DNA of 64,000 nucleotides from Sinorhizobium garamanticum (GCF_029892065.1 NZ_CP120373.1:4154345-4218344), one strand, 5' to 3'; shown: positions 55,454-64,000, counted from the first letter of the stretch. Numbers and translations are program-made. The notes: a model not told the origin generated them from the letters alone.

Positions 55454-55786
55454 TCAAGCCGCCATCTGACGGCAACTCTCGGCGCAGCGCCAGCAGGCTT
55501 CGGCGCATTCGGCCATGTCGCCGATGCGCTCGCAATCCTTGGCGCATTCGGTGCAGATTTCCGCACATTCCCGGCACAGATGCGGGTGATGAGGGCTCCC
55601 GATCAACATGAAATGCGCCGCGGTCCGGCAGATCTCGGCGCAGGCCGCCATCAGCCTGAAATGCGCCGGCTCGGTATGTTCGCCGCCCGCCTGGAGGCAA
55701 TGATTCATCGCGGTCGACAGGCAGGCGGCATAGCAATCCAGGCAATTGTCGATGCACGCTTGCATTCTTGGATCAACATGGGCCAT
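55454..55786 (-). CDS. Cytosolic four-helix copper-storage-like protein
   Basis: A 110-residue cysteine-rich protein with 16 cysteines arranged as CX2-3C helices (residues 11, 15, 18, 22, 30, 49, 53, 71, 74, 78, 81, 85, 94, 98, 101, 105). This matches the DUF326/Csp family, whose four-helix bundles bind many Cu(I) ions in their core. There is no signal peptide, so it is Csp3-like and cytosolic. No CueR, CopA or copper ATPase is next to it. The start ATG is MAHVDPRMQAC; the longer open frame upstream has no similarity. Confidence 0.9.
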   Translation of the reverse strand: MAHVDPRMQACIDNCLDCYAACLSTAMNHCLQAGGEHTEPAHFRLMAACAEICRTAAHFMLIGSPHHPHLCRECAEICTECAKDCERIGDMAECAEACWRCAESCRQMAA

Positions 55787-56132
55787 CGTCGACTCCCGCT
55801 GTTTTGAGTTGCCGTTATCCAACAGCAACGCTTGGTGATTGTTCCCACGGACAGCCCCGGACGCCGAAGTTCGGATCGCGGCTTGCATTTCAGCGGAAAA
55901 TCCGTATAAGCGCGCTGTTCGAAACACCCGGTCTTCTGGCTGGTGGCTGAACGGAGGGCCGGTTTCCGCGTTGGAAGCCGCCAGGAATGCAAGGCATTCC
56001 AGCCTCCCGTGTCTCCGCTCTCGACCGTCTCGATACAACACTTTCTTGCCGGCCGCCTCGCGGCCCATAGAACAGTCGTTGAGGCTTAGCCGCCGAGGTC
56101 CGGGCTGATTAACGCAAGAAAGGCAAGCCACA
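55787..56132. other. Leader/promoter region of rpsF
   Basis: A 346-base divergent gap. A perfect hairpin GGAATGC-aag-GCATTCC lies at 55984-56000, and a GC-rich stem near 56048-56070 (GCCGGCCGCC...). The stretch 56087-56110 (TAGCCGCCGAGGTCCGGGCTGA) contains CCG and GGT elements reminiscent of the S6:S18 autoregulatory leader, but I cannot confirm a fold. The ribosome site of rpsF is AAGAAAGG. Confidence 0.4.
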
Positions 56133-56582
56133 ATGGCTCTTTATGAACACGTATTCCTTGCCCGGCAGGATATCACGCCGCAGCAGGTCGATGCCCTCGT
56201 CGAGCAGTACAAGGGTGTCATCGAAGCGAACGGCGGCAAGGTCGGTCGCGTTGAGAACTGGGGCCTGAAGTCCCTCACCTACCGCATCAAGAAGAACCGC
56301 AAGGCTCATTACGTCCTGATGGACATCGATGCTCCGGCACCGGCCGTGCACGAAGTAGAGCGCCAGATGCGCATCAACGAAGACGTCCTGCGCTACATGA
56401 CGATCGCCGTCGAAAAGCACGAGGAAGGCCCGTCCGCGATGATGCAGAAGCGCGATCGCGACGATCGTCCGCGCCGCGATGGCGACCGTCCGGACCGTGG
56501 TGGTTTCGGCGATCGTGGTCCGCGCCCGGACCGTGGCGACCGTGAAGACCGTCCGCGCCGTCCGCGTGAAGACCGCGCGTAA
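56133..56582 (+). CDS. rpsF: 30S ribosomal protein S6
   Basis: The conserved S6 fold spans residues 1-105 ([44 protein letters not shown]). It then carries a 43-residue tail that is 16 Arg and 11 Asp, mostly RD/RP repeats. Such extensions occur in alphaproteobacterial S6 but their role is unclear. S6 pairs with S18, encoded next. First gene of rpsF-rpsR-DUF2232-rplI. Confidence 0.97.
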   Translation: MALYEHVFLARQDITPQQVDALVEQYKGVIEANGGKVGRVENWGLKSLTYRIKKNRKAHYVLMDIDAPAPAVHEVERQMRINEDVLRYMTIAVEKHEEGPSAMMQKRDRDDRPRRDGDRPDRGGFGDRGPRPDRGDREDRPRRPREDRA

Positions 56583-56606
56583 CCCGAAGCTTAGGAGATA
56601 AAAACA

Positions 56607-56855
56607 ATGGCTGAAGTTTCTTCCGCTCCGGTACGCCGTCCGTTCCACCGTCGCCGCAAGACCTGCCCCTTCTCGGGCGCGAACGCTCCGCGGATCGACT
56701 ACAAGGACGTCCGCCTCCTGCAGCGCTACATTTCCGAGCGCGGCAAGATCGTTCCGTCCCGCATCACGGCCGTATCCCAGAAGAAGCAGCGCGAACTCGC
56801 CCAGGCGATCAAGCGCGCACGCTTCCTCGGCCTGCTGCCCTACGTCGTATCGTAA
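56607..56855 (+). CDS. rpsR: 30S ribosomal protein S18
   Basis: An 82-residue S18: [65 protein letters not shown]. 24 bases after rpsF with AGGAGAT upstream. Binds 16S rRNA as a dimer with S6. Confidence 0.98.
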   Translation: MAEVSSAPVRRPFHRRRKTCPFSGANAPRIDYKDVRLLQRYISERGKIVPSRITAVSQKKQRELAQAIKRARFLGLLPYVVS

Positions 56856-57049
56856 GGCGAACTGACTCTCCGTCAGTCGGTTGACTCGACGGAAGCTGAC
56901 TCCGAGGCAAGGCACTTCCGCACCGTGAGTGCCTTGCTTTTCTCCCTTCCGCGGTGGGCGCGGATCGGAACCGGCGCATGCGCCAAAATCCCATGTTGGG
57001 GCCAAAGCTCGACGGCGACCCCTAACTGCGTTGAAGCAGGACAGCGAAC

Positions 57050-58003
57050 GTGAATATCTGGAACAGGACATCGCTGATCACCGGCGCCCTCGCCGGCATT
57101 ACCGCCGCCGTTCTGTCGATGGGCGCGAACACGCAGTCGTCCTTTGCGATCGTTCTCTACGCAGCGTCCGCACTGCCCATCCTGATCGCCGGCCTCGGCT
57201 GGGGCAACGCAGCCGCGATCGTCGCGATCGTCGTTGCCGGCGCGACTGCCGCCACGCTCGTTTCCTCCTATTTCGCGCTGCTGATCCTGCTCGTGACGCT
57301 TGTTCCGGCCGGCTGGCTCAGCCACCTCGCAAACCTTGCGCGCCCGGCCCCCGAACTCGGCGGCCCCGACGGCGCCCTAGCCTGGTATCCGTTGTCTGAC
57401 ATCCTCGGCCATCTCGCCGGGCTCGTTACCGTCGGCATGATCATCGTCGGCTACATCGTCGGTTACGATTCCAGCGTCTCGGACCAGATGATCGACATGG
57501 TGATCGAGGCGGTAAAGGCGCAGGAGCCGCTCTACAATCCGGATGCCGCGGCAATTGCCCAGATCAAGTCGATGTTCACGCTCGCGCTGCCGCTCGTGCA
57601 GGGTGCAATCTGGGTGCTGATGCTATTTGCCGCCTATTATCTCGCAACCCGGACCGTCCAGATGTCCGGAGGGTCGCTGCGTCCGCGCGAAGACATTCCG
57701 TCGTCGTTGAGGATGCCGCGCAACGCCATTTTTATGTTTCTCGCCGGCCTGGTCCTCGCCTTTCTCGGCGGAGCGCCGGCGGCGATCGGCGCCCTCATTT
57801 GCGGCACGTTCGGCGCAGGCTTCCTGCTCTCGGGCTTTGCCTCGTTCCACTTCCGCACGCGTGGCAAGTCCTGGCGGCTTCCCGTTCTGTGGATCGCCTA
57901 CCTGTCGGTGCTCGTGTTCACGATCCCGGCTGTGTTCTTCCTCCTGTCCGGCCTGACCGACACGCGACGCACCATCGCGGTCACGCCGACGGGAAAAAAC
58001 TGA
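57050..58003 (+). CDS. DUF2232 membrane protein
   Basis: A 317-residue polytopic protein with about eight hydrophobic segments (e.g. SLITGALAGITAAVLSMG; LPILIAGLGWGNAAAIVAIVVAGATAATLV; AIFMFLAGLVLAFLGGAPAAIGALICGTFGAGFLL). It belongs to the DUF2232 family, which in Rhizobiales lies between rpsR and rplI; function unknown. GTG start at 57050. Location suggests a growth-linked inner-membrane role. Confidence 0.85.
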   Translation: MNIWNRTSLITGALAGITAAVLSMGANTQSSFAIVLYAASALPILIAGLGWGNAAAIVAIVVAGATAATLVSSYFALLILLVTLVPAGWLSHLANLARPAPELGGPDGALAWYPLSDILGHLAGLVTVGMIIVGYIVGYDSSVSDQMIDMVIEAVKAQEPLYNPDAAAIAQIKSMFTLALPLVQGAIWVLMLFAAYYLATRTVQMSGGSLRPREDIPSSLRMPRNAIFMFLAGLVLAFLGGAPAAIGALICGTFGAGFLLSGFASFHFRTRGKSWRLPVLWIAYLSVLVFTIPAVFFLLSGLTDTRRTIAVTPTGKN

Positions 58004-58038
58004 CCAACGAAACAACGACAAACTGAAAGGAAATCGAA

Positions 58039-58614
58039 ATGGAAGTCATTCTCCTCGAACGCATCGCCAAGCTCGGCCAGATGGGCGAAACCGTAAAGGT
58101 TCGCGACGGCTTCGCACGCAACTACCTGCTGCCGCTCGGCAAGGCGCTGCGCGCCAACTCCGCCAACAAGGCACGTTTTGAATCCGAGCGCGCGACGCTC
58201 GAAGCCCGCAACCTCGAGCGCAAGTCCGAAGCCCAGAAGGTCGCAGACAAGCTCGACGGCAAGTCCTTCATCATCGTCCGCTCCGCTGGTGAAACCGGCC
58301 AGCTCTACGGCTCGGTTGCTGCCCGTGACATCGTCGAGGCGCTTGCTGCCGAAGGCTTCAACATCAACCGCAACCAGGTCGATCTCAACCACCCGATCAA
58401 GGCGATCGGCGTGCACAAGGTCACGCTGCACCTGCATGCGGAAGTCGAGATCGCCGTCGAAGTCAACGTCGCCCGTTCGACGGAAGAAGCCGAGCGCCAG
58501 GCCAAGGGCGAAAGCCTGACGTCCGCCGACGCCATCTACGGTGTCGACGAAGACGCCCTGAAGCCGGAAGACTTCTTCAACCCGGAAGCCGAGTTCGAAA
58601 CTGAAGAAGAATAA
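58039..58614 (+). CDS. rplI: 50S ribosomal protein L9
   Basis: A 191-residue L9, longer than the usual ~150. The N-terminal domain ([37 protein letters not shown]) and central helix are standard. The C-terminal domain is followed by a ~40-residue acidic tail ([24 protein letters not shown]), common in alphaproteobacteria. AAAGGAAAT ribosome site. A strong terminator follows. Confidence 0.97.
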   Translation: MEVILLERIAKLGQMGETVKVRDGFARNYLLPLGKALRANSANKARFESERATLEARNLERKSEAQKVADKLDGKSFIIVRSAGETGQLYGSVAARDIVEALAAEGFNINRNQVDLNHPIKAIGVHKVTLHLHAEVEIAVEVNVARSTEEAERQAKGESLTSADAIYGVDEDALKPEDFFNPEAEFETEEE

Positions 58615-58633
58615 TCTTCAAAGGCATACTTCG

Positions 58634-58668
58634 AAAAAAGGCCCGGATCCTTCGATCCGGGCTTTTTT
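58634..58668 (+). terminator. Rho-independent terminator of the rpsF-rplI unit
   Basis: GCCCGGATC (58641-58649) pairs with GATCCGGGC (58654-58662), four-base loop, flanked by A5 and a six-T run. A textbook intrinsic terminator 20 bases past rplI. Confidence 0.94.
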
Positions 58669-58997
58669 GTCTGCAGCGAGCGGCGGCAGTGAAGCGCATC
58701 TACGCGCACCCGCACGATGGTGATTCAGCGGCCTTGTCGACTTGGATGACGGTTGCAGAGGGACGTTCGAACGCGAATCGGGTACGTTGCCAGCACTCAC
58801 GACGTCAACCGCCACTGCCCGGCGATGGATATTTTTTCGGCGCTTCGACGCTGCCCCTGTGGATCAGTCGAACAACGGGCAAAGGCAGTGGGCGGGGTTG
58901 CATGCTTCGGCACTGTTGCACGCTTACACTAGACTCGTGAGGGCGTAGAAAGCACACGGGATAGCTCAGAAAAATTACACGCGGAAACGGACAGACG
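58669..58997. other. Promoter region of dnaB
   Basis: A 329-base gap. TGTGGATCA (58858-58866) matches the DnaA-box consensus TGTGGATAA at 8 of 9 positions. A TAGACT hexamer at 58930-58935 could be a -10, but no good -35 accompanies it. No credible open frame. Confidence 0.4.
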
Positions 58998-60497
58998 ATG
59001 AACGACGCAGCGCGCAAGCTCGCTCCCTTGGCCAAGGATCAGGCGGACCAGCACTATCGCGAAGCGCCGAACAATCTCGAAGCCGAGCAGGCCTTGCTTG
59101 GCGCGATCCTGGTCAACAACGACGCGTTCTACCGGGTGTCCGATTTCCTGAAGCCGGTGCATCTGTTCGAGCCGTTGCACCGCCGCATCTTCGAGGTTGC
59201 CGGCGAGATCATCCGCATGGGCAAGACCGCCAACCCGGTCACGATCAAGACCTTCCTCAAGGCGGACGAAAAAGTCGGCGACCTGACCGTTGCCCAATAT
59301 CTCGCACGCCTTGCGGCCGAAGCCGTGTCGATCATCAATGCCGAGGATTACGGCCGCGCCATCTACGACCTGGCGCTCCGCCGCTCACTGATCACCATCG
59401 GCGAGGATATGGTCAACATCGCCTATGACGCGCCGCTCGACATGCCTCCGCAGAGCCAGATCGAGGACGCGGAGCGGCGCCTTTTCGAACTTGCCGAAAC
59501 AGGACGCTATGACGGCGGCTTCCAGTCATTCAGCGACGCTGTGACACTCGCCATCGACATGGCTGCGACGGCGAAGGACAGGGACGGCCATCTCTCCGGC
59601 ATTTCGACCGGCATCCAATCGCTCGATGGAAAGATGGGCGGCCTGCAGCGTTCGGACCTGATCATACTCGCCGGGCGCCCTGGCATGGGCAAGACGTCGC
59701 TCGCGACCAACATCGCCTACAACATCGCCGCAGCTTATGAGCCCGAGGTGCAACCGGACGGCTCCTTCAAGGCGAGGAACGGCGGTGTCGTAGGCTTCTA
59801 TTCCCTCGAAATGTCGTCCGAGCAGCTCGCCACGCGTATCATCTCCGAGCAGACCGAGGTTTCGTCCTCGAAGATCCGGCGCGGCGACATTTCGGAAGCC
59901 GATTTCGAGAAGCTCGTCGCCTGCTCGATGATGATGCAGAAGGTGCCGCTCTATATCGACCAGACCGGTGGTATCTCGATCGCCCAGCTCGCGGCGCGCG
60001 CCCGTCGCCTCAAACGTCAGCGTGGCCTCGACGTGCTCGTGGTCGACTACGTCCAACTCATGACCGGTTCCAAGAAATCGGGCGAGAACCGGGTGCAGGA
60101 AATCACCGAAATCACCACCGGCCTCAAGGCGCTCGGCAAGGAACTGAACGTGCCGATCATCGCGCTCTCACAGCTCTCGCGCGCCGTGGAAAGCCGTGAA
60201 GACAAGCGCCCGCAGCTCTCGGACCTGCGTGAATCCGGATCGATCGAGCAGGACGCCGACGTCGTCCTCTTCGTGTTCCGCGAGGAATACTATGTGAAGA
60301 ACATGGAACCGCGCGACGAACTCGATCCGAAATACGAAGATTGGAAGATGAAGATGGAGCAGGTGAAGGGCACGGCCGACGTGATCATCGCCAAACAGCG
60401 ACATGGGCCGACCGGCACGGTGAAGCTCGCCTTCCAGTCCGAATTCACGCGCTTCTCGGACCTGGCGGATCCGTCCTTCACACAGTACGAGCACTGA
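58998..60497 (+). CDS. dnaB: Replicative DNA helicase
   Basis: A 499-residue DnaB. N-terminal primase-interaction domain (LEAEQALLGAILVNNDAFY), then the RecA-type motor with Walker A AGRPGMGKTS, GFYSLEMSSEQLATRI, Walker B LDVLVVDYVQLM, and SQLSRAVESREDKRPQLSDLRESGSIEQDADVVLFVFREEYY. No intein interrupts it. Ordinary length for alphaproteobacteria. Convergent with azlD. Confidence 0.97.
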   Translation: MNDAARKLAPLAKDQADQHYREAPNNLEAEQALLGAILVNNDAFYRVSDFLKPVHLFEPLHRRIFEVAGEIIRMGKTANPVTIKTFLKADEKVGDLTVAQYLARLAAEAVSIINAEDYGRAIYDLALRRSLITIGEDMVNIAYDAPLDMPPQSQIEDAERRLFELAETGRYDGGFQSFSDAVTLAIDMAATAKDRDGHLSGISTGIQSLDGKMGGLQRSDLIILAGRPGMGKTSLATNIAYNIAAAYEPEVQPDGSFKARNGGVVGFYSLEMSSEQLATRIISEQTEVSSSKIRRGDISEADFEKLVACSMMMQKVPLYIDQTGGISIAQLAARARRLKRQRGLDVLVVDYVQLMTGSKKSGENRVQEITEITTGLKALGKELNVPIIALSQLSRAVESREDKRPQLSDLRESGSIEQDADVVLFVFREEYYVKNMEPRDELDPKYEDWKMKMEQVKGTADVIIAKQRHGPTGTVKLAFQSEFTRFSDLADPSFTQYEH

Positions 60498-60534
60498 GCT
60501 GGCAGGCAGCGCGTCCTCGCTCCGCTCCGGCCTC

Positions 60535-60840
60535 TCACGCGCCGATCAGCGCTCTGGCGACGGCCACAACAATCACACCCGTCGCAACCGCCGCCAGCAG
60601 CGGCAGCCGCGTCGCGGCGAGCGCCGTCGCGAGCGCCGCAAGCGTTTCGGCCGGTCCGGTGACAAGCGCGGTCGGGGCGATGACGGCCATTAGGACAGCC
60701 GGCGGTATGGCCTCCAAGGCCCTTCTTTGTTGCGGTCCGATTGTCACGAAACGGATGAGTAGCAAGCCGCTGATGCGTGTCAGAACCGTCGCTGCGGCCA
60801 TCGCCAGGATCGCGAGAAAAACATTCGGATCGACTGTCAT
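60535..60840 (-). CDS. azlD: AzlD family small membrane protein
   Basis: A 101-residue protein with three to four membrane segments (FLAILAMAAATVLTRISGLLL; IPPAVLMAVIAPTALV; LPLLAAVATGVIVVAVARAL). It is the small subunit of the AzlCD/LIV-E branched-chain amino acid exporter. Start ATG (MTVDPNVF) overlaps the azlC stop (ATGA), so the two are coupled. It sits at the 3' end of dnaB, convergent. Confidence 0.9.
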   Translation of the reverse strand: MTVDPNVFLAILAMAAATVLTRISGLLLIRFVTIGPQQRRALEAIPPAVLMAVIAPTALVTGPAETLAALATALAATRLPLLAAVATGVIVVAVARALIGA

Positions 60841-61538
60841 GCACAGGCCTCCCGGCGCTGATCGATGACAAGCGTTGCAATGACGCCGGCGGCAGCACCT
60901 GCAGCGATATACCAGACGCCGGACAGCAATTGGTGAGTCAGCACCGCCGCCGCGGCACTTGCCGCAAGCACGGCGCCGGTCTCGCGCCCCTTCCAGAACC
61001 CCATCAGCAGAACGACAAAGACCGCCGGAAAGGCAAAGTCGAGACCGATTGCCTTCGGGTCGCCAAGGAAAGCGCCGGCCACCGAGCCCGCGAGGCTTGT
61101 CAAAACCCACACGAAGTAGAAAGGCACAGCAAGACCGGCATACCAGGCGGCGGACAGGCGAGCCTGTGCTGCCCGGGTCTCGGCCATTGCCCAGATTTCA
61201 TCGGCAAGCAGCAGCATTGCGGCGTATTTCGCCGGGCCGGAGAAAGCGGGCATCTTGGTGCCAATCGAGGCGCTCATCAGCACGTGCCGGATATTGACGA
61301 GCAGTGCCGAAAAACCGAGCGCCGCCCAGGACGCCGGATGACTCCAGATGTCCATTGCGACGAACTGCGAGCCGCCGGCAAAGACGAAGGCACTCATCAG
61401 CGTCACCTCGAGGCTGGACAGACCCTTGCTTGCCGCAACGGCACCAAAGACAAGGCCGATCGGCATAACGGCGACGATGAGCGGCGCCATGGCCCTGACG
61501 CCACCAGCAAACTCTCGAAAAACATCCTTGGTATTCAC
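60837..61538 (-). CDS. azlC: AzlC family branched-chain amino acid exporter
   Basis: A 233-residue polytopic protein (MNTKDVFREFAGGVRAMAPLIVAVMPIGLVFG; LMSAFVFAGGSQFVAMDIW; PAFSGPAKYAAMLLLADEIWAMAET). I chose the GTG at 61538, which has GGAG eight bases upstream; an ATG at 61565 or TTG at 61568 would lengthen it without family support. With AzlD it likely exports branched-chain or other hydrophobic amino acids. Transcribed after the AraC-type gene (73 bases). Confidence 0.9.
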   Translation of the reverse strand: MNTKDVFREFAGGVRAMAPLIVAVMPIGLVFGAVAASKGLSSLEVTLMSAFVFAGGSQFVAMDIWSHPASWAALGFSALLVNIRHVLMSASIGTKMPAFSGPAKYAAMLLLADEIWAMAETRAAQARLSAAWYAGLAVPFYFVWVLTSLAGSVAGAFLGDPKAIGLDFAFPAVFVVLLMGFWKGRETGAVLAASAAAAVLTHQLLSGVWYIAAGAAAGVIATLVIDQRREACA

Positions 61539-61611
61539 GCCCGTCACTCCGCATTTCAATTGCATCAACGCAATAGATGCGAAGAAGGCGGCGCGTCTTG
61601 AACGAAAGTGA

Positions 61612-62469
61612 TCAGCCGGCCCGGAAGGCGCCCGGAGTCACGCCGGTTCTTGCTTTGAAGTGGCGGGTGAAGTGCGCCTGATCGGCAAAGCCGCAATGAT
61701 AGGCCGTATCGACCGCCGACCAGCCCTGCCGCAGCAGCGTCTTTGCTTCGCGCACGCGCTTGTCGGTCAAGAAGGCGTGCGGGGTAATGTGGAATTCCTT
61801 GCGGAATGCGCGAATCAGATGCGCACGGCTGAGCCCAGCCACCTCAGCAAGCTCGTCGAGGCCCAGGTCGCGGGAATAGTTGGCGATCAGATAGTCCCTC
61901 GCGCGATGCACGGCCGAAGGCTCGCGCGTCTCCACGGGAAGGATGATGGCGCTGCCGTGACGCTGGAAAAGCTTGGCCAGGAAGCCGAACATTCCCTCGT
62001 CCGCCTCCAGGGCACCCGCCCTTTCCTCGAGGGCCCTGTGGGCGCGATGAAAGGCGACGGCAAGCTCAGGATCACGAAGCAGCAGTCGCGAGAAGCAGGG
62101 CGTTCCTCTGAAGGCGCGACCGGTGACGTCCTCGATGACATCGACCAGCAGTTCCACGGACGGATAGATCATGCGGTAGCGGTAGCCGTCTAGGCCTGGA
62201 TGCCCGTCGTGAATCTCGTCGGGATTGATGAGATAGAGATCGCCGGGGCCGGTCTGTGATCGTTCGCCCTTAATCGTGCTGATCTGCGAGCCCGCCTCGA
62301 TTGCGCCGATGCTGAACGTGTCGTGGGCATGGGGCGCAAACTCATGGGTGATGAAGGTGGCGCTCAGGCATTCCATGCCCTTGAACCGCGCATCACGCCA
62401 GAAGCGTGTCTGCTCGGCGCCCTTGAGCGGCATGGCCTCGATGGCCTCTTCCTGCGAGATCGTCTGCAT
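61612..62469 (-). CDS. AraC-family regulator with cupin sensor domain
   Basis: A 285-residue transcription factor. The N-terminal cupin-type ligand domain (FITHEFAPHAHDTFSIGAIEAG, GDLYLINPDEIHDGHPG) precedes the two helix-turn-helix motifs (LGLDELAEVAGLSRAHLIRAFRKEFHITPHAFL; AVDTAYHCGFADQAHFTRHFKARTGVTPG). It leads into azlC and azlD, so it is very probably their regulator and senses an effector such as an amino acid. Divergent from alr. Confidence 0.92.
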   Translation of the reverse strand: MQTISQEEAIEAMPLKGAEQTRFWRDARFKGMECLSATFITHEFAPHAHDTFSIGAIEAGSQISTIKGERSQTGPGDLYLINPDEIHDGHPGLDGYRYRMIYPSVELLVDVIEDVTGRAFRGTPCFSRLLLRDPELAVAFHRAHRALEERAGALEADEGMFGFLAKLFQRHGSAIILPVETREPSAVHRARDYLIANYSRDLGLDELAEVAGLSRAHLIRAFRKEFHITPHAFLTDKRVREAKTLLRQGWSAVDTAYHCGFADQAHFTRHFKARTGVTPGAFRAG

Positions 62470-62612
62470 CGCTCAAAGGTTAGCGGCATCATCATTGCGC
62501 GTCTTGCACAAAAGTGCTCGTTAGGTTCAGCGGCCGCCGGGGACAGCCGATCGTTTGCCGCCTTCGCCGCCAGCATGTATTGCTGCTGTATCGTCCACTC
62601 AGAGCTTCCGGT

Positions 62613-63752
62613 ATGCACGACCCTGAATTCCTCTCCGCCTCCAACAGGCTCACCATCGACCTCGCGGCGCTGGCCGACAATTGGCGCGCCATGAACGAAC
62701 GCTCCGGCGCGGCTCGCGCGGCCGCCGTTCTCAAGGCGGATGCCTATGGGCTCGGCATCGCGCAGGCGGCCCCAGCCCTTTACGCCGCCGGCGCACGCGA
62801 CTTCTTCGTCGCCAACGCGGAAGAAGGCGCGGAGCTCCGCCCGTTGGTTCCGGATGGGCGCATCTACATTCTGGCCGGCATGTGGCCGGGCAACGAGGAA
62901 CTTTTCTTCGACAATGATCTCGTGCCGATCATCAACTCGGAGGAGCAACTCGCCGTCTTCATGGCGGCGCTTTCCGAACGCGGCGACCATCCTTGCGTAC
63001 TTCACGTCGACACCGGCATGAACCGGCTCGGGCTGTCGGTCGAGGAAGCCGTCACGCTTGCCAACGATCCTGCGCGTCCGGCGAGCTTCTCGCCCGTGCT
63101 GATCATGAGCCATCTTGCCTGCGGCGACGATCCGAAACACCCGATGAATCTCTATCAGCTCGAGCGCTTCCGTGAGACGGTCGCCGCCTTCGAGGGCGTC
63201 CCGGCGAGCCTTGCGAATTCCGGCGGTGTCTTCCTCGGAAAGGACTACCATTTCGATCTTACCCGTCCCGGAATCGCGGTTTATGGCGGCGAGGCGGTAA
63301 ACGGTGCGATCAACCCGATGAAGCCGGTGGTGACCGCCGAAGCGCGCATCATCCAGGTCCGCAAGGTTCCCTCCGGCGCCACGGCGAGCTACGGCGCATC
63401 GGCTCGCTTCTCCCGCGAAAGCCGCATCGCAACGGTCGCGATCGGCTACGCCGACGGATATCACCGTTCGGTTTCCGGCGGCGGTGTGACGCTCAGGCAG
63501 GCGATGCCCTCGGGCGCCTATGGCTTCCTGCACGGCAGGAAGGTGCCGCATGTCGGCCGCGTCACCATGGACCTCAGCCTGTTCGACGTCACCGACCTCC
63601 CGGAAAAGGCTGTCCGCGCCGGCGATTATATCGAGCTCTTCGGCCGCAATGTCGCGATAGACGACGTCGCGCGCGCCGGCGGAACGATCGGTTACGAGTT
63701 GCTGACGAGCCTCGGGCATCGCTATCATCGAAGCTATATTGGCGGCTCTTGA
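62613..63752 (+). CDS. alr: Alanine racemase
   Basis: Makes D-alanine for peptidoglycan. The 379-residue PLP enzyme has the cofactor lysine in AAVLKADAYGLG, the C-terminal barrel with catalytic tyrosine in ATASYGASARF, and the VGRVTMDLSLFDVTD block. The start ATG (MHDPEFLSASNR) follows an open frame without similarity. dnaB-to-alr spacing is interrupted by the azlCD/AraC block. Confidence 0.96.
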   Translation: MHDPEFLSASNRLTIDLAALADNWRAMNERSGAARAAAVLKADAYGLGIAQAAPALYAAGARDFFVANAEEGAELRPLVPDGRIYILAGMWPGNEELFFDNDLVPIINSEEQLAVFMAALSERGDHPCVLHVDTGMNRLGLSVEEAVTLANDPARPASFSPVLIMSHLACGDDPKHPMNLYQLERFRETVAAFEGVPASLANSGGVFLGKDYHFDLTRPGIAVYGGEAVNGAINPMKPVVTAEARIIQVRKVPSGATASYGASARFSRESRIATVAIGYADGYHRSVSGGGVTLRQAMPSGAYGFLHGRKVPHVGRVTMDLSLFDVTDLPEKAVRAGDYIELFGRNVAIDDVARAGGTIGYELLTSLGHRYHRSYIGGS

Positions 63753-63755
63753 ACG

Positions 63756-63807
63756 CTAGAGCATCCCGATTTCAGCGCCATCGCTGAAGGCGGATAAGAT
63801 GCTCTAG
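63756..63807. repeat. Palindromic repeat after alr, CTAGAGCAT type
   Basis: CTAGAGCAT (63756-63764) pairs with ATGCTCTAG (63799-63807), and an inner perfect hairpin TTCAGCG-ccat-CGCTGAA lies at 63771-63788. It follows the alr stop by three bases and may double as its 3' hairpin. Confidence 0.75.
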
Positions 63808-63817
63808 AATCAAAGAG

Positions 63818-63861
63818 CTAGAGCGTCCTTTGTGCGTTCGTTTGAACGCACGGCGCTCTAG
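63818..63861. repeat. Palindromic intergenic repeat, copy C
   Basis: CTAGAGCG (63818-63825) pairs with CGCTCTAG (63854-63861) and the inner TGCGTTC-gttt-GAACGCA stem is perfect. It is the same family as 27040-27077 and the degenerate 48520-48558. The 139 bases after it, to the window end, show no gene. Confidence 0.8.
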
Positions 63862-64000
63862 ACCTTCGTTGCTTCTACGGACAGTCGCCGAAAAACACCC
63901 TTCCGGGCTGCATTTCGCGGCATTATGTGAACGACGGCGGTGATTCTCGGAATCACGGCCGTATTCACGCAGTCTCCCGCATATCCGAAAGCTAGTCTCG

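Overview
The window is a compact, GC-rich alphaproteobacterial chromosome segment. It is almost certainly from a Sinorhizobium/Ensifer-type member of the Rhizobiales. The support is established gene orders and families: an lpiA-acvB pair, an uvrC-pgsA-moaD-moaE block, lptF-lptG-lptD-surA-pdxA-rsmA, fabD-fabG-acpP-fabF, rpsF-rpsR-DUF2232-rplI-dnaB-alr, a RopB/Omp25-type outer membrane protein, and short mosaic palindromes of the kind scattered between rhizobial genes. I see no rRNA, tRNA, insertion sequence, prophage or CRISPR array; most of it is core chromosome.

Layout, left to right. Positions 1-7139 hold a secreted phytase-like protein, then a leftward operon for an AI-2E-type membrane protein, the replication regulator HdaA, and polyphosphate kinase and exopolyphosphatase. 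Positions 7391-9120 are purM-purN. Positions 9158-16015 run leftward: a molybdopterin oxidoreductase, a NudK-like Nudix hydrolase, and lpiA-acvB, which make and break lysyl-phosphatidylglycerol. Positions 16102-18771 are rlmJ, a small secreted protein, a lipoprotein RNase T2 and a glutathione transferase. A RopB-like porin, a short-chain dehydrogenase, uvrC, pgsA and moaDE follow. Positions 24202-26226 are an orphan LivH-type permease divergent from a CGNR zinc-finger regulator and a lipoprotein.

Positions 26349-32319 are the most accessory-looking part: ndk, a DinB-family protein, an 883-residue adenylation/carrier/membrane-acyltransferase fusion, a degenerate GGDEF protein, and two paralogous 94-residue exported proteins. 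After that come an ABC-F ATPase, a GNAT protein, a galactose/arabinose dehydrogenase, holC and pepA, then the LPS-transport and maturation block, gmk-yicC, mltG, the fatty-acid synthesis cluster, an aldo-keto reductase, a cytosolic copper-storage-like protein, the ribosomal protein/dnaB cluster, azlCD with an AraC regulator, and alr.

The best candidates for undescribed biology are the single-polypeptide adenylate-carrier-acyltransferase (27556-30207), the paired exported small proteins (31675-32319), the orphan permease/CGNR unit with a perfect 8-bp inverted repeat between the genes (24202-26226), and a structured intergenic element before pgsA (22699-22799). These are read from sequence and family knowledge only; no database search or folding calculation was run.
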